This document shows, one piece after another, positions 9,843 through 19,728 of a stretch of 64,000 nt of DNA. The DNA is from Roseomonas mucosa (GTDB taxonomy: Bacteria > Pseudomonadota > Alphaproteobacteria > Acetobacterales > Acetobacteraceae): positions 62,001 to 126,000 of the forward strand of contig CAMDWG010000008.1 in the NCBI GenBank assembly GCA_945878375.1, given 5' to 3'. Below the pieces are notes generated by a model. The model was not told the origin of the DNA. It did not search any database and worked only from the letters and a program-made list of their open reading frames with translations. A program made the translations under genes and the position numbers. Within the stretch, counting starts at the first letter, position 1, and every line of letters starts with the position of its first letter.

Positions 9843-10724
9843 TCAGAAGCAGAAGGCGGGGGTGCCGGTCTCGGCGATGTCGTAGCCGGTCAGGCGGGCG
9901 GCGCGCGCGGCGAATTCGTCCCGCCGCGTGAAGCGCAGCAGGCGCTGCATCGGCGCGCCGAAGTAATGCCGCCGCTCCATCACCAGGTCGAAGCGCTCGC
10001 GGAACAGGGGCAGGACATCGAGGCCCCGCGCCGCCGCAGCCGCCGCGATGCCGAAGCCGGCATCGGCCCGGCCTTCCTGCACCGCTGCCGCGACCTCATC
10101 CTCGGCCAAGGCGGGTTCGGGCAGGAAGCGGACGGCATCGAGCCGGATGCCCGCCTCTCCCAGCAGATGCACCAGCAGCACATGGCTGCCCGCACGGGAT
10201 TGCCGGCCGGCGACGACAAGGCCGGGGCGGGTCAAATCCTGGATGCCCACGACGCCCTGCGGATTGCCTTGGGGCAGGATGAGGCCCTGCGCCCGCAAGG
10301 CCCAGACGATGCCAACCATCGGGCGGCGCGGCAGGGCCTCGCGCACGGCCGGTTCGTTGAATTCCCCCGTATCCGGGTCCCGCAGATGGATGGCGGCGGC
10401 CATCGCGTCTCCGGCGGCAAGGGTCGCGAGCCCGTCCAGGCTGCCGCCGCCCCGCATGGCGAGGCCGCAGCCGGATTGCCGCACCGCCCAGTCCAGCAGC
10501 GGGTCATGGCTGCCCGCCAGGATGGGCGGCGGGTCGAGGCGGGGCTCGGCGTCCGGCATCTCGGCCTGGGCGGCGAGCCAGCGCTCCAGCTGGCGGCGGG
10601 GAAACAGCCACTTGCCCCCGATCTGCGCCGCCGGCAGCCGCTGCGTGCGGGCCAGTTCATAGAGCGACCGCTCCGACAGGCGCAGGAAGGCGGCGGCTTC
10701 ACGGAGGGTCAGGACATCCGGCAT
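9843..10724 (-). CDS. One-component regulator: excisionase-type HTH fused to a periplasmic-binding-like domain
   Basis: Residues 1-55 form a MerR/excisionase-type winged helix ([20 protein letters not shown], then [15 protein letters not shown]). Residues 70-285 resemble the PBP-like domain found in molybdate/tungstate-responsive regulators and MoeA-linked proteins ([16 protein letters not shown], then [14 protein letters not shown]). There is no signal peptide, so the ligand is sensed in the cytoplasm. Family knowledge suggests oxyanion, molybdopterin or small-anion sensing. It lies 27 bases upstream of proX on the same strand. The ligand and target genes are unknown. Confidence 0.8.
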   Translation of the reverse strand: MPDVLTLREAAAFLRLSERSLYELARTQRLPAAQIGGKWLFPRRQLERWLAAQAEMPDAEPRLDPPPILAGSHDPLLDWAVRQSGCGLAMRGGGSLDGLATLAAGDAMAAAIHLRDPDTGEFNEPAVREALPRRPMVGIVWALRAQGLILPQGNPQGVVGIQDLTRPGLVVAGRQSRAGSHVLLVHLLGEAGIRLDAVRFLPEPALAEDEVAAAVQEGRADAGFGIAAAAAARGLDVLPLFRERFDLVMERRHYFGAPMQRLLRFTRRDEFAARAARLTGYDIAETGTPAFCF

Positions 10725-10772
10725 CGGCCGGCAGACTCCGGCAGTGGCTGGCCCGACGTCAAGGCGGCGCGC

Positions 10773-11546
10773 CTAAAGATGTCGGCCGCCATCCACGACG
10801 ATGTTGCTGCCCGTGGTCAGGCGCAGATGCGTGACCGCGGCCATGATGGCCAGCGCAACGTCATCAGCCTCCGCCACCGTCTTGAGCGGCGTCGTGGCCG
10901 CCTGCTTCGCCACGCCAGCACGGTCGCGGCCGGGCACGAAATCGGTGGCGACCGCGGCCGGCGAGACGCCGATCACCCGCACCTCCGGCGCCAGCACGCG
11001 GGCGAGCGACAGGCCCATCGTGTCGAGCGCGCCCTTCGATGCGCAATAGGCAATCGAACTGCCAAGGCCGGTCGATCCCGAGAGGGAGGAGACATTCACC
11101 ACCACCCCATCCCCGCTCCGCTTCAGCAGGGGTGCGAAGGCGCGGATGGTCGCGAAGGGGCCACGGACATTGGTGATCAGGATGCGGTCGAAGCTGGCAT
11201 CGTCCATCGCGTCCAGGTCGGCATGCGGCACGGCGCGCGTGACGCCTGCGGAATTGACCAGGATATCGGCCCGCCCGCAGGCGCGCTCCACCTCGGCGGC
11301 GGCGGCGGCGATGGCGGCGCTCTCCTCCATCGGGATGCGGAGCGCGAGGTGGCCCGCGCCCGGCAATTCGGCGATGAGCGCGGCCGCGCGATCCGCGCCG
11401 GCATTGTAGCCGACGACCACACGCGCGCCGGCGGCGGCCAGCCGGCGGATAGCGGCCGCACCGATCCCGCTGCTGCCGCCCGTCACCACAGCCACCTTGC
11501 CCGCCAGGCGATACTCGCCCTGGCCGCCCTGCCGCAGATCGCTCAT
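10773..11546 (-). CDS. SDR family oxidoreductase
   Basis: A classical short-chain dehydrogenase of 257 residues. The NAD(P) motif [17 protein letters not shown] is at about 19-35, the NSAG motif follows, the catalytic Ser is in [11 protein letters not shown], and YCASK is the Tyr/Lys pair. The C-terminus ([14 protein letters not shown]) is typical. The substrate cannot be told from sequence. It precedes the HTH-PBP gene on the same strand with a gap of 48 bases. Confidence 0.9.
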   Translation of the reverse strand: MSDLRQGGQGEYRLAGKVAVVTGGSSGIGAAAIRRLAAAGARVVVGYNAGADRAAALIAELPGAGHLALRIPMEESAAIAAAAAEVERACGRADILVNSAGVTRAVPHADLDAMDDASFDRILITNVRGPFATIRAFAPLLKRSGDGVVVNVSSLSGSTGLGSSIAYCASKGALDTMGLSLARVLAPEVRVIGVSPAAVATDFVPGRDRAGVAKQAATTPLKTVAEADDVALAIMAAVTHLRLTTGSNIVVDGGRHL

Positions 11547-11627
11547 CGATCCTGTTCCCTGTCCCGAGTCGAACCCGATGGCAGACTGCGCGCGGCGGCG
11601 GGCTTCATCCAGACCCGCAGCGGTCTC

Positions 11628-12101
11628 TCAGCCGGCCGACAGCGCGGCAGCCAGGGCCGCGTTGCTGTAGCGCGGGTCGTCGGTCACCTCCGCGCCCAGC
11701 CAATCGGGCAGCGGGGGGTCCACCGCTTCCGAGTCCAGCTCGACCTCCGCCAGCACCAGCCCGCCGAGCGCGGCGGGGGCGTGGAATTCATCCACGGTCC
11801 AGAGATGCCCCTCATGCATGATCTCGAAGCGGGTCTTGGCCAGGACCGGCATGGGGGACAGGGCCAGCATCGCTTCCGCATCCGCCACCGGGACGGGGTA
11901 TTCGAATTCCGCCCGCACCTTCTGGCCGGGGCCCTTCACCGTCAGCATGGCGACGGGCCCGGCGATGCGGATCCGCACGGTCGGCAGGCCGGGGCCGCCC
12001 GCGGCCAGGTAGCCCTGGCGCATCGCCGTGCCGGGTTGGCGGGCCAGGCCGCGCCAGCCCTCGCCGGCGACCAGGAATTTGCGCTCGATCTCGATACCCA
12101 T
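11628..12101 (-). CDS. CYTH domain protein (inorganic triphosphatase-like)
   Basis: 157 residues with the tunnel-fold signature EIERKFLV at the start and alternating charged strands ([38 protein letters not shown]). This matches short bacterial CYTH proteins of the ygiF/NE1496 type, which hydrolyse inorganic triphosphate with Mg2+ or Mn2+. The ATG at 12101 places the ExExK motif at residues 4-8. It is divergent from uvrB, with 93 bases between the starts. Confidence 0.92.
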   Translation of the reverse strand: MGIEIERKFLVAGEGWRGLARQPGTAMRQGYLAAGGPGLPTVRIRIAGPVAMLTVKGPGQKVRAEFEYPVPVADAEAMLALSPMPVLAKTRFEIMHEGHLWTVDEFHAPAALGGLVLAEVELDSEAVDPPLPDWLGAEVTDDPRYSNAALAAALSAG

Positions 12102-12194
12102 GGGCGCAGGGTAGACCAGGTCGCGGCACGGCGCGAAAGACATGCGCTGCCCCCCATCCTCGACGCCGCGCGGCCCCGCGCCCACATAGGGGGG

Positions 12195-14384
12195 ATGAAC
12201 CTGCTGGTCCCGACGCCTGTGCTGTTCTACCCGCAGAAGCGGCCGGCGCCGCCGCCCGGGCAGCGGCTGCGCGTCGTCTCGCCCTTTGAGCCGAATGGCG
12301 ACCAGCCGGCGGCGATCCGGCAATTGGTGGAGGGGCTCGGGAAGGCGGAGCGCGACCAGGTGCTGCTCGGCGTCACCGGCTCCGGCAAGACCTTCACCAT
12401 GGCGAAGGTGATCGAGCATGTGCAGCGCCCTGCGCTGATCCTGGCGCCGAACAAGACGTTGGCCGCGCAATTGTATGGGGAGATGAAGAGCTTCTTCCCC
12501 GACAATGCGGTGGAATACTTCGTCAGCTACTATGACTACTATCAGCCCGAGGCCTATGTCCCGCGCACCGACACCTATATCGAGAAGGACGCGCAGATCA
12601 ACGAGCAGATCGACCGCATGCGCCATTCCGCGACGCAGGCGCTGCTCGAACGGCCGGATGTGGTGATCGTCGCCTCCGTCAGCTGCATCTACGGCATCGG
12701 ATCCGTCGAGAACTACAGCCGGATGGTGGTGAAGCTGGAACGCGGCGGGCGGATCGATCGCGACGTGCTGGTGAAGGGCTTGGTCGAACAGCAATACCGC
12801 CGCAACGACACCGCCTTCCAGCGCGGCACGTTCCGGATCCGGGGCGAGACGGTGGATATCTGGCCATCCCACCTGGAAGACCGCGCCTGGCGGATTTCAC
12901 TCTTCGGCGACGAGGTCGACGCGCTGCGCGAATTCGACCCGCTGACCGGCGAGATCGCCGGAGAGCTGGATCGCGTCAACATCTACGCCAACAGCCACTA
13001 CATCACGCCGCGCCCGACGCTGCAGCAGGCGATTCGCGACATCAAGGCGGAGCTGAAGCAGCAGCTCGCCGTGCTGCAGGCCCAGGGCAAGCTGCTGGAA
13101 GCGCAGCGGCTGGAACAGCGCACGACCTTCGACATCGAGATGCTGGAGACGACGGGCAGCTGCAAGGGCATCGAGAATTACAGCCGCTACCTGACCGGCC
13201 GAAACCCCGGGGAGCCGCCGCCGACCCTGTTCGAATACCTGCCCGAGAACGCGCTGCTGATCGTCGATGAAAGCCATGTGACGGTGCCGCAGATCGGCGG
13301 CATGTATCGTGGCGACTTCGCGCGGAAATCGGTGCTGAACGAGTTCGGCTTCCGCCTGCCCTCCTGCACCGACAACCGCCCGCTGAAATTCGAGGAATGG
13401 GACGCCTATCGCCCCGGCACCGTCTTCGTCAGCGCGACCCCTGGCCCATGGGAGATGGAGCGCACCGGCGGCAGCTTCGCCGAACAGGTGATCCGCCCGA
13501 CCGGGCTGGTGGACCCCGTGACGGAAATCCGCCCGGTCGAAGGTCAGGTGGACGATTTGCTGGCCGAATGCCGCATCGTCGCGCAGCAGGGTGGGCGCGT
13601 GCTGGTGACGACACTCACCAAGCGGATGGCGGAGGACCTGACCGACTACATGACGGAGACCGGCATACGCTGCCGCTACCTCCATTCCGATGTGGACACG
13701 CTGGAGCGGATCGAGATCATCCGCGACCTGCGCAAGGGCGTCTTCGACGTGCTGATCGGCATCAACCTGCTGCGCGAAGGCCTCGACATTCCCGAATGTG
13801 CCCTGGTGGCGATCCTGGATGCCGACAAGGAAGGCTTCCTGCGCTCCACCACCTCCCTCATCCAGACCATCGGGCGGGCGGCGCGCAATGCCGAAGGGCG
13901 CGTGGTGCTCTATGCCGATGTGATGACCGACAGCCTGAAGCGCGCGCTGGAGGAAACCGCGCGCCGCCGTGCGCGCCAGATCGCCTGGAACACCGAACAC
14001 GGCATCACGCCGACCACGATCAAGCGCGACATCTCCGACGTTCTGCAATCGGTCTATGAGCAAGACTACGTCACGGTTGATGCCATCGAGGGCGACAGCT
14101 CGGGGAATTTCGTCGGCAAGGATATCGGCACGACCATCGCGGAGCTCGAGAAGAAGATGCGGGCCGCCGCGGCCGACCTGGAGTTCGAGGATGCGGCGCG
14201 GCTGCGCGACGAGATCAAGCGGCTCGAATCCCTGGAACTCGGCCTGCAGCCGAACCAGGCGGGGCGGTCGCTCCAGGCCAGCGCCCCGAAGCGCGGGGAG
14301 GACTGGAAGCCGAAGCCGCTCGGCCCGGGCGGCGGCGGCTACGACCCGAAGAAGGGCAAGGGCGGCCGTGGCCGGCGGCGCTGA
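12195..14384 (+). CDS. uvrB: Excinuclease ABC subunit B
   Basis: The DNA-damage verification helicase of nucleotide excision repair. Visible in order: Walker [14 protein letters not shown] (about 59-71), the damage-probing beta-hairpin [17 protein letters not shown], the Walker B DESH, helicase motifs ([22 protein letters not shown]) and the C-terminal UVR motif ([19 protein letters not shown]) that binds UvrC. The basic Lys/Gly/Arg tail is common in this group. 729 residues. The ATG at 12195 follows a GGGGGG ribosome site. The enormous upstream in-frame extension is a shadow of minus-strand genes. Confidence 0.98.
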   Translation: MNLLVPTPVLFYPQKRPAPPPGQRLRVVSPFEPNGDQPAAIRQLVEGLGKAERDQVLLGVTGSGKTFTMAKVIEHVQRPALILAPNKTLAAQLYGEMKSFFPDNAVEYFVSYYDYYQPEAYVPRTDTYIEKDAQINEQIDRMRHSATQALLERPDVVIVASVSCIYGIGSVENYSRMVVKLERGGRIDRDVLVKGLVEQQYRRNDTAFQRGTFRIRGETVDIWPSHLEDRAWRISLFGDEVDALREFDPLTGEIAGELDRVNIYANSHYITPRPTLQQAIRDIKAELKQQLAVLQAQGKLLEAQRLEQRTTFDIEMLETTGSCKGIENYSRYLTGRNPGEPPPTLFEYLPENALLIVDESHVTVPQIGGMYRGDFARKSVLNEFGFRLPSCTDNRPLKFEEWDAYRPGTVFVSATPGPWEMERTGGSFAEQVIRPTGLVDPVTEIRPVEGQVDDLLAECRIVAQQGGRVLVTTLTKRMAEDLTDYMTETGIRCRYLHSDVDTLERIEIIRDLRKGVFDVLIGINLLREGLDIPECALVAILDADKEGFLRSTTSLIQTIGRAARNAEGRVVLYADVMTDSLKRALEETARRRARQIAWNTEHGITPTTIKRDISDVLQSVYEQDYVTVDAIEGDSSGNFVGKDIGTTIAELEKKMRAAAADLEFEDAARLRDEIKRLESLELGLQPNQAGRSLQASAPKRGEDWKPKPLGPGGGGYDPKKGKGGRGRRR

Positions 14385-14471
14385 GGCGGGGCCCCATCAC
14401 GCCGCTGCCATCGGAATGCCACAACCCTATGGTGTGGTCTCAGCAGGGTTGCTCGCCCGAAGGAGATCCCC

Positions 14472-14708
14472 ATGCGTATCCCGATGCAGCGGATGCTGGC
14501 CCGCGGCGCGTTCGCTCTGGCGCTGATCCTGCCGCTTGCCGCCTGCGAGGGGCTGAACCGCCAGCAGCAGCGCGCCCTGTCGGGCGGCGCGATCGGGGCG
14601 GCGGGCGGGGCCGCCATCGGTGCCATCACCGGCGGCTCGGCGGTGACCGGCGCGCTGATCGGCGGCGCTGCCGGGGCCGCGACGGGGGCGCTGACCTCCG
14701 GCCGCTGA
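14472..14708 (+). CDS. Small glycine-zipper lipoprotein
   Basis: 78 residues. A basic N-terminus, a hydrophobic helix and the lipobox LAAC give a lipidated Cys25. The mature part is almost entirely Gly/Ala zipper repeats (GGAIGAAGGAAIGAITGG), as in the OmpA-like transmembrane/YMGG group and OsmB. It probably inserts into or lines the inner face of the outer membrane. It stands between uvrB and rfbB and has its own GGAG ribosome site. Confidence 0.85.
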   Translation: MRIPMQRMLARGAFALALILPLAACEGLNRQQQRALSGGAIGAAGGAAIGAITGGSAVTGALIGGAAGAATGALTSGR

Positions 14709-14799
14709 AACGCCGGGCGGTGCTGCAAGGCCGGTGCTGGACATGTTGCGTTAGCGGTGGCATCGCGGCGGCCATCTTGGGCTTGAAGGAAGATCTTGG

Positions 14800-15858
14800 A
14801 TGGCTTGCATCCTGCTGACAGGCGGCTTCGGCTTCATCGGTTCCGCCGTGGTGCGCCACCTGCTGGCGACCACCGACGCGCGCATCGTCAACATCGACAC
14901 CATGACCTATGCCGCGAGCCCGGCCTCGCTTGCGATGCATGCCGCCGATCCGCGCCACATCCACATTCGCGCCGATATCTGCGATGCGGAGGCGATGCGC
15001 GCCGCCTTCCGCGACCACCGGCCCGACCGCGTGATGCATCTGGCGGCGGAAAGCCATGTGGACCGCTCGATCGACGGGCCGGCGGCCTTCATCCGCACCA
15101 ATGTCGTCGGCACGCAGGTGCTGCTGGAAGCCGCGCGCGAATACTGGTCGGCGCTGGGCGCGGAGGCGAAGGCCGCCTTCCGCTTCCACCATGTCTCGAC
15201 CGATGAGGTGTTCGGCTCGCTCTATCCCGGCGATCCGCCCTTCACGCCCGAGACGCCCTATGACCCCCGCAGCCCCTATAGCGCGTCGAAGGCGGCGTCC
15301 GACCACCTGGTGCGGGCCTGGCACCACACCTACGGCTTTCCCGCCTTCGTCTCCAACACCACGAACAATTACGGTCCCTGGCAATTCCCCGAAAAGCTGA
15401 TCCCGCTGGTCACGCTGAACGCGCTGGAAGGCAAGAAGCTGCCCGTCTACGGCAAGGGCGACAATGTGCGCGACTGGCTGCATGTGGAAGACCATGCCGA
15501 GGCGCTCGTGCTCGCGCTGATGCGCGGCGTGCCGGGGGCGACCTATTGCATCGGCCCGCGCCAGGAACGCACGAACCTGGAGGTGGTGCGCGCGATCTGC
15601 GCGACGCTGGACCGGCTGCGCCCCGACCCTGACGGGCCGCGGGAACGGCTGATCACCTACGTCAAGGACCGCCCCGGCCATGATTTCCGCTATGCGATGG
15701 ACCCGTCCGGCGCCGAAGCCGCGCTGGGGTGGAAGCCACGCCATGATTTCGAAACGGGCCTGGAACACACGATCCGCTGGTACCTCGACAACGAGGCATG
15801 GTGGCGACCGATCCGGGACAAGGCCTATGCCGGCGAACGGCTTGGGGTGAAGGCATGA
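14800..15858 (+). CDS. rfbB: dTDP-glucose 4,6-dehydratase
   Basis: Second step of dTDP-L-rhamnose synthesis. Extended-SDR motifs: [14 protein letters not shown], the catalytic region [14 protein letters not shown] and YSASKAASD (Tyr/Lys pair). 352 residues, full length. It is the first gene of the rfbBACD operon; the next gene overlaps it by four bases (ATGA). The ribosome site is GAAGGAAG. Confidence 0.97.
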   Translation: MACILLTGGFGFIGSAVVRHLLATTDARIVNIDTMTYAASPASLAMHAADPRHIHIRADICDAEAMRAAFRDHRPDRVMHLAAESHVDRSIDGPAAFIRTNVVGTQVLLEAAREYWSALGAEAKAAFRFHHVSTDEVFGSLYPGDPPFTPETPYDPRSPYSASKAASDHLVRAWHHTYGFPAFVSNTTNNYGPWQFPEKLIPLVTLNALEGKKLPVYGKGDNVRDWLHVEDHAEALVLALMRGVPGATYCIGPRQERTNLEVVRAICATLDRLRPDPDGPRERLITYVKDRPGHDFRYAMDPSGAEAALGWKPRHDFETGLEHTIRWYLDNEAWWRPIRDKAYAGERLGVKA

Positions 15859-16739
15859 AGGGCATCATTCTCGCCGGCGGGTCCGGCACGCGGCTGCATC
15901 CGATGACGCTGGCGGCGTCGAAGCAGCTGCTGCCGGTCTATGACAAGCCGATGGTCTACTACCCGCTGGGGACGCTGATGCTGGCCGGCATCCGCGACAT
16001 ATTGGTCATCTCGACGCCGCAGGACCTGCCCGCCTTCAAGCGCCTGCTGGGCGATGGCAGCGCCTTCGGCATCCGCCTGTCCTATGCCGAGCAGCCTTCC
16101 CCCGACGGTCTCGCCCAGGCCTTCCTGATCGGGGAGGAGTTCATCGGCGGGGAGGCCTGCGCGCTCGCCCTCGGCGACAACATCATCTACGGCGAAGGCC
16201 TGTCGGCCATGCTGTTCGAGGCCGGGCAGCGGGCAGAGGCCGGGCGATCCACGATCTTTGGCTACCGCGTCTCCGACCCCGAGCGCTATGGCGTCGCGGA
16301 ATTCGACGCCGATGACCGCGTGATCTCCATCGAGGAAAAGCCGAAGGCGCCGAAATCCGACTGGGCGGTGATCGGGCTCTATTTCTACGACCGGCATGTG
16401 GTGGAGATGGCCAAGCGCGTGCGCCCCTCGGCGCGCGGGGAGTTGGAGATCACCGATCTCAACCTGCTCTACATGCAGGCCGGCACGCTGGGCTGTGAGC
16501 GGCTGGGCCGCGGCTGCGCCTGGCTCGATGCCGGCACGCCCGGCAGCCTGCTGCAGGCGGCGACCTTCGTGCAGACGGTGCAGGAACGCCAAGGCCTGTT
16601 CGTCTCGGCGCCGGAGGAGATCGCCTTCCGCCGCGGCTTCCTGACCGCACAGGAGTTGCGGATGCGCGGGGAGCGGCTAGGCAAGACGGAATACGGGCGC
16701 TATCTTATTGCGGTATCGGAAGGGCTGCACGATCGATGA
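15855..16739 (+). CDS. rfbA: Glucose-1-phosphate thymidylyltransferase
   Basis: Makes dTDP-glucose from glucose 1-phosphate and dTTP. The nucleotidyltransferase signature [16 protein letters not shown] is at the very start, with the conserved EEKPKAPKS and [13 protein letters not shown] further on. 294 residues. The ATG at 15855 overlaps the rfbB stop (ATGA), so translation is coupled. Confidence 0.97.
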   Translation: MKGIILAGGSGTRLHPMTLAASKQLLPVYDKPMVYYPLGTLMLAGIRDILVISTPQDLPAFKRLLGDGSAFGIRLSYAEQPSPDGLAQAFLIGEEFIGGEACALALGDNIIYGEGLSAMLFEAGQRAEAGRSTIFGYRVSDPERYGVAEFDADDRVISIEEKPKAPKSDWAVIGLYFYDRHVVEMAKRVRPSARGELEITDLNLLYMQAGTLGCERLGRGCAWLDAGTPGSLLQAATFVQTVQERQGLFVSAPEEIAFRRGFLTAQELRMRGERLGKTEYGRYLIAVSEGLHDR

Positions 16740-17302
16740 AGGTTACGCCGCAAGTCATCCCGGAGGTGCTGGTGATCGAGCCAGCCCGCCATGGCGATGC
16801 CCGCGGCTTCTTCAGCGAGGTGTGGAAACGCAGCGCACTGGCCGCCGCCGGGATCGCGGTGGAGTTCGTGCAGGACAACCATTCCCTCTCCCGCGACGCG
16901 GGCGTGTTGCGCGGGCTGCATTTCCAGCGCCCGCCGCATGCCCAGGGCAAGCTGGTGCGCGTGGTGCGGGGGCGCATCCTCGATGTCGTGGTCGATATCC
17001 GGGCCGGCAGCCCGACCTATGGCCGTCATGTCGCGGTGGAGCTTTCGGCGGCCAATTGGCGTCAGGTCTGGGTGCCGCGCGGCTTCGCCCATGGGCTCAT
17101 CACGCTCGAGCCGGATACGGAAGTGCTCTACAAGGTGGATGCCGAATACCACCGTGATGCGGATGGCGGCATCGCCTGGAACGACCCGGCGCTCGGCATC
17201 GAATGGCCCCTGCCGCCGGGCGGGCCGATCCTGTCCGAGAAGGACGCGAAGGCGCCAAGACTGGCCGATGTCGCGCCGATCTTCCCGCGCGGAAGCTGGT
17301 GA
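16736..17302 (+). CDS. rfbC: dTDP-4-dehydrorhamnose 3,5-epimerase
   Basis: A cupin-fold epimerase of the dTDP-rhamnose pathway. Key segments are [18 protein letters not shown] (catalytic His), [16 protein letters not shown] and [17 protein letters not shown]. 188 residues, complete. It overlaps rfbA by 4 bases and rfbD by 1 base (TGATG). A second, N-terminally truncated RfbC-like gene lies at 56061. Confidence 0.97.
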   Translation: MKVTPQVIPEVLVIEPARHGDARGFFSEVWKRSALAAAGIAVEFVQDNHSLSRDAGVLRGLHFQRPPHAQGKLVRVVRGRILDVVVDIRAGSPTYGRHVAVELSAANWRQVWVPRGFAHGLITLEPDTEVLYKVDAEYHRDADGGIAWNDPALGIEWPLPPGGPILSEKDAKAPRLADVAPIFPRGSW

Positions 17303-18192
17303 TGCGCCGGATCCTCGTCACGGGACGCGGCGGGCAGCTCGCGACCTGCATCCAGGCTTGCATGCCAAGGCAGGGCTTCGACGCGATCCTGGTCGGCCAG
17401 CCCGATTTCGAGTTCGACCAGCCGGAGACGGTCCGCGCCGCCTTCGCCGCGACCCGGCCCGATGCGGTGGTGAATTGCGCCGCCTGGACCGCCGTGGATG
17501 CAGCGGAAGATGACGAGGCCGGCGCCTTCCGCGCCAATGCGCTCGGCCCCGCGCTGCTGGCCGCACTCTGCGCGCAGGCCGGCATCCCGCTGATCCAGAT
17601 CAGCACCGACTATGTCCATGACGGGCGGAAGGGCGCGCCTTATGGGGAGGACGACCTGCCCAACCCGCTCTCGGCCTATGGCCGTACCAAGCTGGCGGGG
17701 GAATGGGCGGCGCTCGCGGGCAATCCGATGACCACGGTGCTGCGAACGGCCTGGGTCTTTTCCGCGGTGGGCAAGAACTTCGTCCGCACCATGCTGGCGG
17801 CAGGCGCCCAGCGGCCAGAGTTGCGCGTGGTGGCGGACCAGCACGGCCATCCCACAGCCGCCCCCGATCTGGCCGATGCCATCGCCGCTATCCTGGCCCG
17901 CATCCGCGCGACCGGCTGGCGCGCCGAATATCGCGGCGTCTTCCACGCGGTGGCAGAAGGCCACACCAGCTGGCACGGTTTTGCCGAGGCGATCTTCGCC
18001 GCGGCCAAGCCCTTCGGCGGGCCGAGCCCCGTGGTGCATCCCATCGCCACCGGCGACTACCCGACCAAGGCGCTGCGCCCCGCGGATGGGCGGCTGGTGC
18101 TGGGCAAGCTGCACGCCGCCTTCGGCGTCGCCCTGCCACCCTGGCAGGACGGGCTGGCGCGGGTGATCCGGGACCTCCACGCCGGCGGCTGA
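17302..18192 (+). CDS. rfbD: dTDP-4-dehydrorhamnose reductase
   Basis: Last step to dTDP-L-rhamnose. The N-terminal Rossmann segment reads ILVTGRGGQLATCIQ. The catalytic region ISTDYVHDGRKGAPYGE and the Tyr/Lys motif in SAYGRTKLAGEW are typical. 296 residues. The TGATG junction with rfbC makes the start certain. It closes the rfbBACD operon. Confidence 0.96.
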   Translation: MRRILVTGRGGQLATCIQACMPRQGFDAILVGQPDFEFDQPETVRAAFAATRPDAVVNCAAWTAVDAAEDDEAGAFRANALGPALLAALCAQAGIPLIQISTDYVHDGRKGAPYGEDDLPNPLSAYGRTKLAGEWAALAGNPMTTVLRTAWVFSAVGKNFVRTMLAAGAQRPELRVVADQHGHPTAAPDLADAIAAILARIRATGWRAEYRGVFHAVAEGHTSWHGFAEAIFAAAKPFGGPSPVVHPIATGDYPTKALRPADGRLVLGKLHAAFGVALPPWQDGLARVIRDLHAGG

Positions 18193-18252
18193 TCGCCAAG
18201 AGCGGTCGCGGTGGTGGTCAACTCTCGCCTTCGGGCCTATCTGCGGCCTCGC

Positions 18253-19029
18253 ATGCAGATCTCCCGCACCATCCCCCGCACCGCACTGGTCACCGGCGGC
18301 GCGAAGCGGCTCGGCCGCGCCATGGCGCTCGCCCTGGCCGATTCCGGCTTCGATGTCGCGATCCACTACGCCGAAAGCCAGGCGGAGGCGGACGCCACCG
18401 CCGCCGATATCCGCGCGCTCGGCCGCCGGGCCATCACGCTCCGTGCCGCCCTGGGGCGGGAGGAGGAGGTGGCAGCCCTCGTGCCCGCCACGCTGGAGGC
18501 GCTGGGTCCCATCGGCGTGCTGGTCAACAACGCCTCCACCTTCGAACGCGACGAATGGCAGGACGCGACGCGGGACAGCTGGGACCAGCATATCGAGCCC
18601 AATCTCCGCGCGCCCTTCGTGCTGACCCAGGCGATGGCCAAGGCCCTGCCGCCCCGGGCCGAGGGCTGCGTGGTCAACCTGCTGGACCAGCGGGTCTGGT
18701 CGCTGACACCGCATTTCGTGTCCTACACCGTCTCCAAGGCCGGGCTCTGGGCGCTGACCCAGACCATGGCGCTGGCGCTGGCGCCGCGCATCCGGGTGAA
18801 CGGCATCGGGCCGGGGCCCGCTTTGCCCTCCCCTCGCCAGAGCAGGGAGCAATTCGACCGGCAATGCGACTCCGTGCCGCTGAAGCGCGGCACCTCGCCG
18901 GAGGAAGTGGCGGCGGCGCTGCTGTCGATCCTCGCCTTCCCGTCCATGACCGGCCAGATGATCGCGCTGGATGGCGGGCAGCATCTGCAATGGGCGCCGG
19001 TGCGCGACCCGATGGATGCCGTCGAATGA
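18253..19029 (+). CDS. SDR oxidoreductase, FolM/pteridine-reductase-like
   Basis: 258 residues with TALVTGGAKRLGRAMALA, NNASTFERDEW and the YTVSK catalytic pair. The segment RVNGIGPGPALPSP and the direct four-base overlap with folB point to a pterin reductase (FolM-like dihydromonapterin/dihydrofolate reductase). That part is inference. ATG 18253 is preferred; a GTG at 18211 would add 14 residues of doubtful sequence. Confidence 0.82.
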   Translation: MQISRTIPRTALVTGGAKRLGRAMALALADSGFDVAIHYAESQAEADATAADIRALGRRAITLRAALGREEEVAALVPATLEALGPIGVLVNNASTFERDEWQDATRDSWDQHIEPNLRAPFVLTQAMAKALPPRAEGCVVNLLDQRVWSLTPHFVSYTVSKAGLWALTQTMALALAPRIRVNGIGPGPALPSPRQSREQFDRQCDSVPLKRGTSPEEVAAALLSILAFPSMTGQMIALDGGQHLQWAPVRDPMDAVE

Positions 19030-19421
19030 TGGGCTACGCCCCCGATGCCGAAGGCCGGCGCCGCGTGGTCTTCGTGCGCGGGCTGGAACTGATGGCCAGG
19101 CTCGGCATCCACCCGCATGAGAAGGCGGGGCCCCAGCGCATCCGGCTGGATATCGAATTGCTGGTGGAGGACGATGCCGCGCCGGCCGGTGTCGGGCCGG
19201 ATGCCTTCGGGCGCGTCATCGATTACCAACGCCTCGTGGAACTGGCGCGGGGGGTGGTTGCGGAAGGCCATGTGCTGCTGGTCGAGACCCTCGCCGAGCG
19301 CATGGCCGGCGCCGCGCTGGAGGATCCGCGGGTCGAACGGGCGCGCGTGACGGTGGAAAAACCGGATGCCTTTCCGGATGTCACCGGGGTGGGTGTCGTT
19401 GTCGAAAGACGAAGGCCCTGA
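19026..19421 (+). CDS. folB: Dihydroneopterin aldolase
   Basis: The folate pathway enzyme that cleaves dihydroneopterin. 131 residues with FVRGLELMARLGIHPHEK, IDYQRLVELARGVV and the catalytic Lys in TVEKPDAFPDV. ATG 19026 overlaps the SDR stop (ATGA); a second in-frame ATG follows at once. Coupling to a pterin-type SDR is a known arrangement in alphaproteobacteria. Confidence 0.94.
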   Translation: MMGYAPDAEGRRRVVFVRGLELMARLGIHPHEKAGPQRIRLDIELLVEDDAAPAGVGPDAFGRVIDYQRLVELARGVVAEGHVLLVETLAERMAGAALEDPRVERARVTVEKPDAFPDVTGVGVVVERRRP

Positions 19422-19728
19422 AGGCCTTGGCGGGTGTCTTGGCGATGGTTTTTCCACCGCGCCCACGCAGCCGGAAGCACTTCAGCCGAGTCAACCGAAA
19501 AGATGCACTTGACGACGGTTGCGTGACAGCTGCGGCACAAAAATTATTTAATATCAGAGACATGACAGAATCGCCCAAAAAACATGCAATGCCGTGTGAG
19601 GGGCGGAAGACGGCCATTCGGGGCGATTCCGGGACAGGCTCTCCACAGACTTGTCCACAGTTTCGGTGGACAACGGCCGCCGCGGCGCGGAACGCCTCGG
19701 ATCCTTCATCCGCCAGGGTCGCCACACC
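19422..19728. promoter_or_regulatory. Gene-free leader of uvrC with AT-rich patch and inverted repeat
   Basis: A 307-base gap. A plausible sigma-70 promoter is TTGCGT (19519-19524), 17 bases, AATTAT (19542-19547), inside an AT-rich patch (19537-19556) that is unusual for this genome. Further on, an 8-bp perfect inverted repeat, TTGTCCAC (19651-19658) and GTGGACAA (19666-19673), is spaced by 7 bases. The left arm with the next base is one mismatch from the DnaA box TTATCCACA. No gene is seen in the gap. Confidence 0.45.

Noticed and set aside
6828-14384. A 2518-residue open frame ending in UvrB
   Set aside because: Only the last 729 residues resemble a protein; the rest is antisense to at least seven minus-strand genes and is a high-GC shadow.
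19540-19673. Replication origin
   Set aside because: Only one near-consensus DnaA box pair and one AT patch; no dnaA, no cluster of boxes. Kept only as a low-interest observation.
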